A stretch of DNA of 64,000 nt from Rhodeus uyekii (Eukaryota > Chordata > Actinopteri > Cypriniformes > Acheilognathidae): positions 758,501 through 822,500 of the forward strand of contig JAWRVZ010000087.1 in the NCBI GenBank assembly GCA_037043235.1, in the 5' to 3' direction. Position 1 is the stretch's first letter; each line of letters opens with the position of its first letter. Under the pieces are notes generated by a model. That model was given only the letters and a program-made list of their open reading frames with translations. It was not told the DNA's origin and searched no databases. The position numbers and the translations under genes were made by a program. Shown piece after piece: positions 36,546 to 50,963 of the stretch.

Positions 36546-39339
36546 GCAAAATTTCAGAGCTCAGTAAGAAAATGCTCCAAGTTTTAATTTGATTGGAAAG
36601 TTGTGAGCAAAGAAAGAGCCTGAACGATATAAATGTCTGCTAGATGTGATAAAGTGAAATATTTCTGGTGTTAAGATTTGAAAAGAAGATCAGTGTCTGA
36701 TATACCAACATTTACGTTTTCGTCTGGAAAAGAACAAAAATAAGATTAAAGTCTTAAGGAATTCTTTTGAAAGGAAGATTTGTAATGAGAAGTTTTATAG
36801 TGAATGGAAGAGTTAAATTGCGTAAAATTACAGACAATGACTTCAAAAGATGGGAGTTTCAATAATATGTAATTCGCAAAAAGACAACTATAAAAATTAT
36901 AATTCTTTGAAAATGTATTTTTGGGCAAAGATTTCTGAAACAGGCCAGAGTCACAATAAAGTAGATAAATGTTGAAAGTTTACAAAAATGCAGTGTTCCA
37001 GTCCTTGAATCCAGTCCAGAGTTTTCTCTCTCTCTTTCAGTCAGCTAACTGCTGTTATCTCAGTATGTGTCATCAGTGATAAACAATTTACAGGAAGTGT
37101 TCCAGTGAAAATCATAGACACAGAGACGTTAAAGGAAATCATGTTACAGGCAGTTCAAAACTTTTAAAAGTCCCACATTTATGATTGTGCACATTAAATT
37201 TGTTTCAACAACTAAATGCCTTTAAAGAGGAGTTTTAAAATAAATTTAAACAAGTTAAATAAAAATGAAGACCTGATTATAAAAGGGAGATTAAATTGTT
37301 TGATTAAATTGTTATGACCAGTAATTTTTGTTTTGTCTCATCTTAGTCTCCACCATGGTACAAGGCTGATGGAGTAGACAATGGTGATAGCGATGCTGAG
37401 ATTAAACACAGATAATAAGCTATGCTGTTGTTTTGAATATGTTAATGGGTTTTACTGATAACGTACTGCTGTTATTAACCGGTCTCCCTGTTTTGAACAC
37501 TATCAGGCAGTCGAAATAACTCTGGTGGTTCTTGAATGCACCTTCCCTAAGTTCCAGAGAATACCTGAACCTGAAGAAAACTCGAAGATCCGCAAAGGGA
37601 ATGAAAGGGTTAATACAGTTGAGCACGAGGGCGAATGCCAAAGACGGGTAAGATCCCCTAATGGCCACGTAGAGGGACAACCTAAGGCAGGCTTTCGCCG
37701 CCGCTCCTGGGCATCTACCCAAAAACAGGGGAAGGGAGATGTTTTCTGTGACAACTGGATGAGAGTTGAGAGGATGTCTGTGGTTGGCTAGTAGCATCCT
37801 TCAGAGGGGGGACCTGTTAAATTGCAGAAGTCTGCCCCAAAACTGAGTTCCTCCATACCAGGTCACTGCAACCGCATTCCTTGACAAGTGTCCCCAACTT
37901 GTAGAAGATGCCAGGGGGAGTCCCTGAAGAGGTTGTTTATAAAGAAATAATGGGAATGTGCTTTCAAGAGCTGGCTGAGAACATGATGTGATTGACCTTT
38001 AGTTGTTGTGGGGACCATAACAAAACTTTATAATATCAAGAACATGATATTGGGTTGGCTTATGGGAATTAACTGAAAATTAATAGAAATTGAACTAATA
38101 TGTCTCTATCATAGTTTTCACTCCTGCAGGTCGTTAGACATGGTGGTGACTAAAGATGAAGAGCGTATTTTACAGAGTAAAGATGGTCTGGATAACAAAG
38201 GTTAAGTGAATTTTTAACAAAGTAAACTTAGTAATGCTCCTAGCATGCTTTGAGATGATAAAAATGGGTCTAATTGAGTTAAATATTTACATTTAAGAAA
38301 TTTGTGAATGATTATGGTTTCTAAATGGCAAATAATTTACTATTGCATTCTGCCAAAAAGTTACAGTCTTAGACTGCTGAGGAAAACTGTTGGCTGAGAG
38401 AGAGATTGTGAGTGGAGGCTGGGTATGACACTCTGTTATCAAAATGATAAAGGAACTAAAACAACCTAGCAAACTTCTCTAAAAACGAATGAATTATAAA
38501 CAGACATTATTTTAAACTGAATAAGTTAAACCTAGAGAAGATTTTAAAGCTTAAATCTTTGTAGAATAAATACCAGAAGTAAACCTTGAATATGAGCGAT
38601 TTGTATTCATGTCTGAGTGTGTGTGAGTTTTGTATGTCCACATAGTGCACATGTTGTCATTAACCTCTGGAATGAGTGTTTGATCATTACAGATGGGTTA
38701 AGTGAAATGACATCTATACAGAAGCCGAGAATTCTGATTGAATTTGATGAAAAGACGACACCATACATGGGACGAGCTTTAATTGGACTGAATATCCAGC
38801 TCTGTCTGCTAGTGGTAAATATGACTACTTTTGTCATTTATGATGTTAATTTCAAGTTATTCTCTGGATTAGTTTAAACAATTGTGTAAGTTGAAATTGT
38901 GAAACTGAAGATTGCCGTCCATTATGGGGTTTAAAACCTTGTCTAAATTCAACTGAGGGTCTAAATTTAAATACTATCAACTATGAGTGATCCGAGTGTT
39001 ATAGACTTGACGTTATAAGACTTGACGGCAGAGATAGTGTGACACATTGGCTAAAGTCACCCTCCAAATTATCCAGAGAGCACCCTCACATTTATGAAGG
39101 CCCGTGGGCGATCAAAGGAGTGAATATAACTTATAAAAAGTTTTTATTGATTTTCATCCATTAAGAGGATGCATGACATTAGATCAGCCATTCATACAAA
39201 AGGGTTAATGAAACAGCAGCTATGAGACTGTCTGTGTGACTTAGGGATTAAAGCACAAGTAATACTTTTAAAGATAAATTCAAGGGCAGAACATTTACTT
39301 ACTGAGTAATTAGAATTCGTCTAAATCTGTTATCTGCCC
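36546..39339. other. Gene-poor AT-rich stretch with possible orphan exons
   Basis: No repeat family recognised. Two short open stretches are bounded by splice-like signals: 38131-38200 (after ctcctgcag, LDMVVTKDEERILQSKDG) and 38692-38811 (after cattacag, DGLSEMTSIQKPRILIEFDE). They could be exons of an unknown gene or relics. 37525-37791 is another uninterpretable frame, followed by a polypurine gaggggggacc. Confidence 0.25.
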
Positions 39340-40345
39340 TAATATATAGACCTCCAAACAGGAATGGGGATTTTATACGTGAGTTCTCTGAACTTTTATT
39401 GGTTATGGTCCCTTCTTTTGACAATATTTTTAATTTTGAGAGACTTCAACATAAATGTTTGTGGTCCTTTAAAGCCCTTGGCGAAAGATTTTGTACCTTT
39501 ATTAGAGCCTTTTGATTTTTTACAGTATGTTTCTGGCCCAACACAAATGAAATTCTACCTAGTGTGGATTTTAGAAAGAGTGTTGTTTTTCATTACTGTT
39601 AAATCTAACTGCATCATTGACCATAAGATTTTCATTGATTGTCTTTGGGATTTGGTTGGCATTGAGGGTTTAGCCCTGGAATGTTTTTACTCATATCTAA
39701 AAGATAGGACTTATTGTAGATAATCCTGGGACTTTCTTTTCATCCGTTACCCCTCTCTTGTATGGGGTCCCTTATGGCTCAATTTTGGGACCAGTTTCTT
39801 TGGGGGTGATCTTTAAAAAATATGCCATTCATTATAATTTGTATGCTGATGACTCTCACATTTATTATCAAGTATCCATTCAATCTTTGTTTGAATGTTT
39901 AGATAAAGTTAAGTTCTGGCTAACAATTTTCTCCAGCTGAATGAGTCTGAGTTTATTTTATTTGGTAATGGATGTCTTTATGATGTCATTGACTGCCTGG
40001 GATTCCTTTCAGGGAAAAATCTTTATAGTTTGAAAAACCTAGGAGCCATTTTTGACTCGGAGCTCAAATTTGATCGTCAAATTAATTAATTTGTTAAAAA
40101 GAGTTTTAATCATCTTAGCTCTATATCTAAGTTGAAGTCTATCCTCTGTTTTTATGACATGGAGAAAGTTGTGCTTTTATGCCGTTCGAATTATAATGTA
40201 TCTGGGTGTGAGTCAGGTCTCTCTCTCCTGCAGCTCATTCAGAATTCAGCTGCTAGGCTTCTAACTAAGAAGAGAGAGTACACATTCCAGTGCTTATCTA
40301 ACAACAATGGCTTCCTATACGTTTCAGAATTCATTATGTGTTGAA
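39340..40345 (+). pseudogene. Heavily decayed LINE fragment
   Basis: Pieces of a reverse-transcriptase ORF are readable in order: an endonuclease end (DFNINV, QMKFYLVW), YGVPYGSILGPVSLGVIF, LYADDSHIYYQ and LIQNSAARLLTKK. Stops and frameshifts are numerous. It is older than the other LINEs. Confidence 0.65.
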
Positions 40346-41063
40346 AGTGCTTTATTAATAAAGGTTGAGTTAATATCATATTTTTGTTTTTGCAAAAAAA
40401 CAGTAGAGATAAGTGGAACTGAGGCAATGCTGATAATATTTTTGGGATCAGAAAGACTAAACATTTGATAGAGAAATACCTTGACAAGAAATAAAATTAA
40501 CGTTGTGAACAAAAAATTCAGATATGAATTTGGATCAATTTAAGAACACTTAAATTAATATATTATGAAAATCTGACAGTTCTTGTTCAGCTTATTACAA
40601 ATTTGAAAGATAGCAAACCTAATGGGTATCTGATGAGCCAAATGACAATGAAAGGGTTTAGATTTTGGTCATAACGCATAAGCAGGTTTAACAAACTGAG
40701 ATACTGAGAACAAAATTGACTTTAAAGGAAATCATTATTATTTGATTTTGAATTTTGGAATGTTCACAGGGTTTGAATACTGTGAAATTATTTGTTTCAG
40801 AAATGATTATTTGAATTTGTTTCATTTTTTATTTCTGTTTTTGAAAAAGAAAATTTTAAGATGTCCTGCAATTAAGATGGTACATGCTATTTGCCTGTTA
40901 AATTAATGACACTTAGACAGATTATTATGGGAGTTATCTATTCTTTCATGGTTTATTTTTATTTTGACCACCTTTGATTTTAATTGGTGTAGTGAAATAG
41001 ATTTACCCTCTTATTTCATGTATTCTAAAATGAATTGGAAATTGTTTTGTTTTTGGTTTATTT

Positions 41064-41094
<31 letters not shown>

Positions 41095-41451
41095 AGTGTA
41101 TATCTTGATATTTTCATGCAATGATGGGTGATTATACCAGTAGACGTGACACTTTTAACCTAAGTATTTAATTTTTAAATCCATTTAATTTGATTATAAA
41201 CTAAAATAGCCAAGATTCATACTAACAGCGTAAGATGTTTATACAACCATGTCTTTTGTTTTGAAGGTCAATAACACACTCTGTGCTCTGTAAGATATTC
41301 TGTTCCAGTTAAGTCTGTGAAGGGAAAACATATTTTGTTTTATACAATTTTAACCGGAATTAGAGCAAGGGTGAATATATCAATTTGTAGCGGCATTAAT
41401 TGATAGCCCAGATGTGTTGTTTCACTACACATTTGGCCTTATATGGGGGAC
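40346..41451. other. AT-rich spacer with a CAA microsatellite
   Basis: No gene is seen. (CAA)n occupies about 41064-41094. Confidence 0.5.
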
Positions 41452-42221
41452 TGAAAGGTACTATTCGGAAATCCATTGCCGCTTGTATATATATTCTTTC
41501 ATTTTTCTTATTTGTACCTATATTCTTTTCTTTGTCTTAATTTTCATATGTTTCTTTGTTTTATTTTTCATATGTTCTTTTCCCTTTCTTATTTGAATGA
41601 TTTGTAAAGAGTGATGTATAATCAAGTTAGGGCTTTTTATTAGTTAAAAACCTTTGTTTACTTTTCTGTAGTTTTCCATAGAGTAAGGATGAATATTGTC
41701 AGCACTTCTCAACAGATAGAGAATGTTATCAGAATATTTTGGGTACTGTTTCTGCTGAGAGTTGGAGCCTGAGCCGAGTTCAGCCTTGGAGAAGCTGTAT
41801 GTGTGTGTGTGTGTTAATATGGTCTGTATTGGTGAGGTGATTAGCTGGCACCATAAAACTTGTTGTTCTCGACAAGCCACGTCACGAACCCGTCAACCAT
41901 GTGATCAACGAAGATAAGCTTCAGACTGTCTGCTCTTGTGTGGAAAATTACTAGTTTTGTTTTTCTTTCTTTCTTAGCCAATCAGAATCATTTAAACGTC
42001 ATCATTGACGTAGTTAGCACCCTCTGTTAGAGTATAATTGCTGTAACAATGTTATTGTATTTGGGGCGGCCTACGAACTCCTTGTGAGACCTGAAGCTGG
42101 CTTCCGCTGATGAAACTGCAAACTAAACTTCACAAAAATTTCTTCTATTGACTGCACTTCTGACTCCTGGTCTTCATTCAACATATCTGGTCCTCGGGTC
42201 TTAACTGTAAATTCCCCTACA
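41452..42221. repeat. LTR-like direct repeat, left copy
   Basis: 770 bp from tgaaaggtactattcgg to attcccctaca, starting TG and ending CA like an LTR. It matches 43719-44491 nearly throughout, including gtcatcattgacgtagttag and cctacgaactccttgtgaga. No matching target duplication was found outside the pair. Confidence 0.7.
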
Positions 42222-43528
42222 GTACATTCGTGTGTGAGTGGAGGTGAGAACTGGCTACTGATAGTTGCAGTTTTGTTAATAAAGAAATGGGCAAAATCAT
42301 TTGCAGTTAAAGAGGTAGAGGGTGGTGGTGGAGGGGGAGAGAGGAGAGAGTTGAATGTTTTGAAAAGTGCATGCATGTTAGAAGTGCTGTTGATCTTGGT
42401 GTGGAAGTGTAAAGATTTAGCAGTATGGACGTCAGTAGAAAAGGTAGAGAGAAGAGATTTATACAAACTCAGGTCAGATGGGTCCTTTGACTTGCGCCAT
42501 ATTCTCTCAGCTGCCCTTAACTTGGCCCGGTGTTCACGAAGAACATCAGTTAGCCAGGGGCTAGAGGGAGTAGCACGTGAGGACTTGGAAGAGAGTGGAC
42601 AGATATTATCTAGGCAAGACGTTAGAGTAGAACATAAGGTATCTGTTGCTGTATTCGCATCCAGAGTTGAGAACTGTTTGTGAGAGGGAAGAGAGGATGA
42701 GACGATAGAGGAGAAATGAGAAGGAGAGAGAGAGCGCAGGTTACGCCTGAAAGTGACTGGAAGAGGGGTTGGTGTTGCAGGATTAGTAAAATGCATGTGA
42801 AATGTAATGAAAGAGTGGTCAGAAACATGCAGTGGTTTAACTAGAGTGTTGTCTGTGGTGCAGTTGCATGTGTAGATCAAGTCGAGTTGATTGCCCAACT
42901 TGTGAGTACCTGTGGTGATGAGTCGGTTGAGGTCAAATGAGGCTAGGAGAGAGAGGAAGTCTGTAGCGCCAGGCTTCTCCAAATGTATGTTGAAGTCACC
43001 AAAGACGACCAGCGGAGTGCCATCCTCAGGAAATGAGGACAGCAGCATGTCCATCTCCTCAACAAAGGTGCCCAGCTGACCTGGAGGACGATAGATCACA
43101 ACAAAGTGGATTATTGCAGGAGATGAAACTGTAATGGAGTGAAATTCGAACGAATTGTACATGCATAAGGAGGAGTGAGTAGAGTATGTCCAGTTGTTAG
43201 AAATGAGGAGACCTGTGCCCCCACCCCTACCAGACTGGCGAGGAGTATGGGAGAAAGAGAAGTTGTTAGAGAGAGCAGCGGGGGTTGCTGAGTCCTCTGG
43301 ACGAATCCATGTCTCAGTCAAACCTAGGATATTAAGAGAAGAGTTAGTAGCAAAGGCTGGGATAAAGGTAGCCTTATTGACTGCTGACTGACAGTTCCAG
43401 AGACCTACAGAGATGGAGAGAGGTGCATTAGAGGAAGGAAAAGAATGCAGGTTGTTAATGTTGCGCCGCCTTCGGCGAGTGTTAACAGAGCGACGTAGAG
43501 AGACGACAGGAATATACTGAAAGCACAT
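42071..43528 (-). pseudogene. LINE 5' fragment with open endonuclease ORF (485 codons)
   Basis: An uninterrupted frame encodes an AP-endonuclease domain of the L2/CR1 type: ISVGLWNCQSAVNKA at the start, GLTETW, GRGGGTGLLIS, FVVIYRPPG, VVFGDFNIHL, NQLDLIYT and SDHSFITFHM. The Asn, Glu, Asp and His catalytic positions of the family appear present. After FFINKTATISSQFSPP the frame passes at 42221 into the LTR-like repeat and stops there, so the reverse transcriptase is missing. The 5' UTR-like GC-rich part lies at 43529-43718. Confidence 0.82.
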
Positions 43529-43718
43529 GATAGCAGAGAAAGTGTAGTGTGAAAGTAAGAAAAAGGAAATAGAAATATTAGACAGACCAGTGTCATTGCC
43601 GGTGTCGTTGCTCGGTGGAGCCGCGCAGGTAGAGTCGAACGTCTTTACACTCGTCTGTCTTCACACGAGGACGCTGAAACGCTTCCGCTGACGCTTCCGC
43701 GACAGCGTACATAGCAAC

Positions 43719-44491
43719 TGAAAGATACTATTCGGAAATCCATTGCCGCTTGAATACATATTATTTTATTTTTCCTATTTATACCTATATCCTTTTCTTT
43801 TTCTTATTTTTCATATGCTTCTTTGTCTTATTTTTCATATGTTATTTTCCTTTCTGATTTGGATGATTTGTAAAGAGTGATTTATAATCAAGTTAGGGAT
43901 TTTTATTTAGTTAAAAACTTTCTTTACTTTTCTGTAGTTTTCCATTGAGTAAGGATGAATATTGTCAGCACTTCTCAACAGATAGAACATGTTATCAGAA
44001 TGTTTTGGTTGAGAGTTGAAGCCTGAGCCGAGTTCAGCCTTGGAGAAGCTGTATATGTGTGTGTGTGTCTGTTAATATGGTCTGTATTGGTGAGGTGATT
44101 AGCTGGCACCATAAAACGTGTTGTTCTCGACAAGCCACGTCACGAACCTGTCAACCATGTGATCAACGAAGATATGCTTCAGACTGTCTGTCTGCTCTTG
44201 TGTGGAAAATTACTAGTTTTGTTTTTCTTTCTTTCTTTCTTTCTTATCCAATCAGAATCATTTAAACGTCATCATTGACGTAGTTAGCACCCTCTGTTAG
44301 AGTATAATTGCTGTAACAATGTTATTGTATTTGGGGCGGCCTACGAACTCCTTGTGAGACCTGAAGCTGGCTTCTACTGATGAAACTGCAAACTAAACTT
44401 CACTAAAATTTCTTCTATTGACTGCACTTCTGACTCCTGGTCTTCATTCAACATATCTGGTCCTCGGGTCTTAACTGTAAATTCCCCTACA
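43719..44491. repeat. LTR-like direct repeat, right copy
   Basis: 773 bp, same orientation as 41452-42221, with small indels such as an extra ttct run and a missing gtactgtttct segment. The pair encloses a LINE endonuclease region rather than LTR-retrotransposon genes. Confidence 0.7.
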
Positions 44492-44740
44492 CAGCTAATT
44501 ATCCTGATTCGGTGAAAACAGCCAAATGCCATGCCCACAGCTCCGCGCTGCGTTAGAAGTGCATTAGAAGGCAAAAACACACAAGGTAGAAAAACTGTTT
44601 TGATCGAAACTAGCACGCGAGTCGCCACACGGTAAACAAACAAACAATAGCAGTACAGTTACCACAGTTACCAAAGATTACTCCTTGCTAATGACTACTG
44701 ATTCGCAAAATGAAACCAAAACAAAGTATGTAAACAAGAC
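44492..44740. other. Short spacer
   Basis: No gene or repeat recognised. Confidence 0.4.
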
Positions 44741-47015
<2,275 letters not shown>

Positions 47016-47124
47016 AGGACAAGCATCAACAACTAGACAGACACCCTGACACAATATTCTTTCTTTTAAATTTTTGTTTTTCTTATGCTGAATAAAAAAC
47101 GGAAAAAAGACGCGATTTTTTTTT

Positions 47125-47720
47125 TTTTGCAAGAACACAATTTAGTTTTCTTCTGATTATTTCCATGTGGCAAAAATACATAAAGTATACAAATATTATT
47201 CTTACAGTTTCCTTAATAGTAATGACTATTAAGTGATACTTTAATTATAAAATTAGATCTAAATAATAGTTTGTCCAAACGTTAAAATACTGTACTTTGT
47301 CACCATCATTTCACTCAAAAATTTATGATGTTTTCATGCATGGAACATAAGGATAAGAGGATGGTGATACTGACTGTCAAGCTCCAAAAAGCTCACTGAG
47401 TGGTCGAGTTTTGATTTCTCTGTGTTATTCAAAGGTAATTTGATTGATTTGTGTGAAAAAAATATTATTTCTGAGCCATGGTGAGATCACTCAGGTAACT
47501 CAATGTTGATATTATTCTGAGACCAAAACACTTAGCATTTTTAATTATCCTCACTGTATATTACTATGCATGTAGAATTAAACATTATTTAGATAGGTCT
47601 TTTATACAAATGACTGTTACTGAACTCTACCTCAACAAACATAACTGTCAAAAGACTAAATGATCACAGTATTTGATTTAGATCAAGTAGACATGAAGGT
47701 GATAATATGAAGAACAGCTT
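47125..47720. repeat. Hatching-enzyme upstream block, copy 1
   Basis: Aligns with 51645-52240 over about 600 bp at moderate identity (shared: tgtggcaaaaat, ttacagtttccttaa, actgtatattactatgcatgtagaa). Without the Tc1 insertion it would end about 0.45 kb from the hatching-enzyme start codon. Confidence 0.75.
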
Positions 47721-47888
47721 GAGTCAAATATGAGATATCAAAATGTTTAGTGGAAATATTTGACAGCATCACGGAAACTGAATACTTGGACTAAACAGCA
47801 AAGTCTGCAGCCATTAGGAAACAGATTTGTATTAAAACATGTAAAGTTCTGTGCACACTCCATGTTTAAAACTCTTTTGAGGCACTTA

Positions 47889-49484
47889 CAGTGAGTGCAG
47901 AATTATTAGGCAAATGAGAATTTTGACCACATCATCCTCGTTATGCATGTTGTCTTACTCCAAGCTGTATAGGCTGGAAAGCCTACTACCAATTAAGCAT
48001 ATTAGGTGATGTGCATCTCTGTAATGAGAAGGGGTGTGGTCTAATGACATCAACACCCTATATCAGGTGTGCATAATTATTAGGCAACTTCCTCTCCTTT
48101 GGCAAAATGGGTCAAAAGAAGGACTTGACAGGCTCAGAAAAGTCAAAAATAGTGAGATATATTGCAGAGGGATGCAGCAGTCTTAAAATAGCCAAGCTTC
48201 TGAAGCGTGATCATCGAACAATCAAGCGTTTCATTCAAAATAGTCAACAGGGTCGCAAGAAGCGTGCGGAAAAACCAAGGCACAAAATAACTGCCCGTGA
48301 ACTGAGAAAAGTCAAGCGTGCAGCTGCCAAGATGCCACTTGCCACCAGTTTGGCCATATTTCAGAGCTGCAACATCACTGGAGTGCCCAAAAGCACAAGG
48401 TGTGCAATACTCAGAGACATGGCCAAGGTAAGAAAGGCAGAAAGTCGACCACCACTGAACAAGACACACAAGCTGAAACGTCAAGACTGGGCCAAGAAAT
48501 GTCTCAAGACTGATTTTTCTAAGGTTTTATGGACTGATGAAATGAGAGTGAGTCTTGATGGGCCAGATGGATGGGCCCGTGGCTGGATTGGTAAAGGGCA
48601 GAGAGCTCCAGTCCGACTCAGACGCCAGCAAGGTGGAGGTGGAGTACTGGTTTGGGCTGGTCTCATCAAAGATGAGCTTGTGGGGCCTTTTCGGGTTGAG
48701 GATGGAGTCAAGCTCAACTCCCAGTCCTACTGCCAGTTTCTGGAAGACACCTTCTTCAAGCAGTGGTACAGGAAGAAGTCTGCATCCATCAAGAAAAACA
48801 TGATTTTCATGCAGGACAATGCTCCATCACACGTGGAGCATACATCACACGTACATCACACCAAGTACTCCACAGCGTGGCTGGCAAGAAAGGGTATAAA
48901 AGAAGAAAATCTAATGATATGGCCTCCTTGTTCACCTGATCTGAACCCCATTGAGAACCTGTGGTCCATCATCAAATGTGCGATTTACAAGGAGGGAAAA
49001 CAGTACACCTCTCTGAACAGTGTCTGGGAGGCTGTGGTTGCTGCTGCACTCAATGTTGATGGTGAACAGATCAAAACACTGACAGAATCCATGGATGGCA
49101 GGCTTTTGAGTGTCCTTGCTAAGAAAAGTGGCTATATTGGTCACTGATTTGTTTTTGTTTGGTTTTTGAATGTCAGAAATGTATATTTGTGAATGTTGAG
49201 ATGTTATATTTGTTTCACTGGTAAAAATAAATAATTGAAATGGGTATAAATTTGTTTTTTGTTAAGTTGCCTAATAATTATGCACAGTAATAGTCACCTG
49301 CACACACAGATATCCCCCTAAAATAGCTAAAACTAAAAACTACTTAAAATATTGATACAAAAATATTCAGCTTTGATATTAATGAGTTTTTTTGTGTTCA
49401 GTGAGAACATGGTTGTTGTTCAATAATAAAATTAATCCTCAAAAATACAACTATAATAATAAATAAATAATTCTGCACTCCCTG
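47889..49484 (+). mobile_element. Tc1-like transposon with IR/DR ends
   Basis: 1596 bp flanked by TA at 47887-47888 and 49485-49486. Outer ends cagtgagtgcagaattatt and its inverted counterpart (cagggagtgc on the minus strand) differ by one base. Inner repeats tgtgcataattattaggcaac (48068-48088) and its complement (49266-49286) give the double inverted/direct repeat layout of many fish Tc1 elements. It carries one complete transposase frame, so it may be recent. Confidence 0.93.
48107..49147 (+). CDS. Tc1-like transposase, open frame of 346 codons
   Basis: Cut-and-paste DDE transposase. The N-terminal half has paired helix-turn-helix DNA-binding segments (SLKIAKLLKRDHRTIKRFI near residues 26-44) and a basic GRKKRAEK stretch that may serve in DNA contact or nuclear import. 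The catalytic domain shows WTDE, QDNAPSH and SPDLNPIENLW, so all three acidic residues are present. Between the second Asp and the Glu I count 45 residues, more than the 34-37 usual for Tc1 relatives. The extra residues coincide with a tandem repeat of catcacacgt at about 48826-48860. The frame is uninterrupted and full length, but activity is doubtful because of this insertion. Confidence 0.92.
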   Translation: MGQKKDLTGSEKSKIVRYIAEGCSSLKIAKLLKRDHRTIKRFIQNSQQGRKKRAEKPRHKITARELRKVKRAAAKMPLATSLAIFQSCNITGVPKSTRCAILRDMAKVRKAESRPPLNKTHKLKRQDWAKKCLKTDFSKVLWTDEMRVSLDGPDGWARGWIGKGQRAPVRLRRQQGGGGVLVWAGLIKDELVGPFRVEDGVKLNSQSYCQFLEDTFFKQWYRKKSASIKKNMIFMQDNAPSHVEHTSHVHHTKYSTAWLARKGIKEENLMIWPPCSPDLNPIENLWSIIKCAIYKEGKQYTSLNSVWEAVVAAALNVDGEQIKTLTESMDGRLLSVLAKKSGYIGH

Positions 49485-49691
49485 TAATAACAAGAAGAAT
49501 TACAGCAGGTCCTCTTAAATGTTTAACTGACAAATTACTAAACTTAAGTGTATTGTCTGTCCTAATCTTGTTAGTCCAAGGTTTGGACTAACAGGTGAGG
49601 TCAGAGTTTCCTCCCTGTAGATACACATTTTAGTCCCTGGACAATAAGATCGTAGCCATAATCCCCCAGTAGATCCACTTACTCAAGTGAA

Positions 49692-49697
49692 TATAAA
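49692..49697 (+). promoter_or_regulatory. TATA box of hatching-enzyme gene
   Basis: TATAAA 77 bp upstream of the ATG and 207 bp downstream of the Tc1 right end. Confidence 0.7.
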
Positions 49698-49773
49698 GTC
49701 CAGACAGAACAGCTCACAGGCATCAAACCTCAGTAAAGGAGCATCCTAACACATCACCACACACTGAGGCAAC

Positions 49774-50963
49774 ATGGACCCAAGAGCTTCCCTCTCTGTT
49801 TTGCTGCTGCTGTTTGGCATCTCCCAGGCATCTCCTCTCATGGTAAGATCCTCTCTGTTCTCTCCATGTAACTGATTAGCAGTCCTCAAAATTGTTGTTT
49901 TAAACACAAGTTGTTTCTACCACCAGGAGGAGAGGTTTGAAAGTGTGTTTGTATCAGAGCCTGAACCTGTGGACGTCACAACAAGGATTTTGGAGTCCAA
50001 TAATGGTCAGGAGCCTTGTATATTTCTATAAAGTTTGTAATAGGTTTCAGGAAATAGTGGTAAAATGTGGTCATGATGTTGATGTATAAATATGTTGTTA
50101 TTTCATCAGTATGTTTATCTTTAAATACAGGATCTTCTGAATTCTTGATTGAAGGAGATCTGGTGCTTCCCAAAACCAGGAATGCTCTCTCCTGCTTCAA
50201 CAACTACTGTTTCTGGAAGAAAAATTATAACAACATAGTGGAGGTCCCTTACACACTGAGCAGGGCATACTGTATGAGAATCTCCTTCATTAATTTAAAA
50301 TATCTATGATTCATATATTTAGATGCCATTTTAAACCTGTGGCCCTTTTATTTGCAGCCTATTCTGACAAAGCAGTGATTGCGGGCGCCATGTCGACTTT
50401 CCACGGCAAAACCTGCATCCGCTTTGTGCCCAGATCATCGCAGACCGACTACATCAGTATTGAGAGCAAGGATGGGTAAGAATAATCATGCAATACCAAC
50501 ACAAAACATTTAACAGGCCTCAGTACAAAAGAAAAATCAATATTTAACCTTTTTATTTCTTCGCTCGCTCAGGTGCTACTCTTCTCTAGGTAGAACTGGT
50601 GGCAAACAGGTGGTCTCCCTCAAGAGGGATGGATGTGTGTACAGTGGTATTGTACAGCATGAGCTCAATCATGCCCTGGGCTTCTACCACGAGCAAACCA
50701 GGAGCGATCGTGACCAATACATCAAAATCAACTGGGAGAACATCTCTCCTGACATGGCCTACAACTTCCAGAAACAGAACACCAACAACCAGAACACACC
50801 ATACGACTACAGCTCTGTTATGCACTATGGAAAAACTGCCTTTTCCACTCAGCCCTGGCTGGAAACCATCACTCCCATTCCTGATGAGACTGTGGAAATA
50901 GGACAAAGGCAGGGAATGTCAAACATCGACATCCTGAGGATCAACAAGCTGTATGGATGCTGA
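49774..50963 (+). CDS. Hatching-enzyme-like astacin metalloprotease, 5 exons
   Basis: Secreted zinc protease of the six-cysteine astacin family, which includes the choriolytic enzymes that dissolve the egg envelope at hatching. Exons: 49774-49842, 49927-50005, 50131-50271, 50358-50475, 50573-50963; phases agree. Signal peptide MDPRASLSVLLLLFGISQAS; propeptide with FLIEGD, whose Asp would be the aspartate switch; mature enzyme expected from NALSC after PKTR. Zinc site HELNHALGFYHE, Met-turn SVMHYG, and six Cys in the c6ast pattern (two near the mature N-terminus, last residue Cys). It most resembles fish HE1/HCE. Introns fit the non-euteleost HE1 state, since euteleost HCE genes are described as intronless. 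It could be another c6ast member such as nephrosin. Confidence 0.93.

Noticed and set aside
42234..42683. 149-codon plus-strand frame
   Set aside because: Antisense to the LINE endonuclease ORF.
41452..44491. An intact endogenous retrovirus between the LTR-like repeats
   Set aside because: The interior encodes a LINE endonuclease on the minus strand; no gag, protease or envelope sequence is seen and no target duplication flanks the pair.
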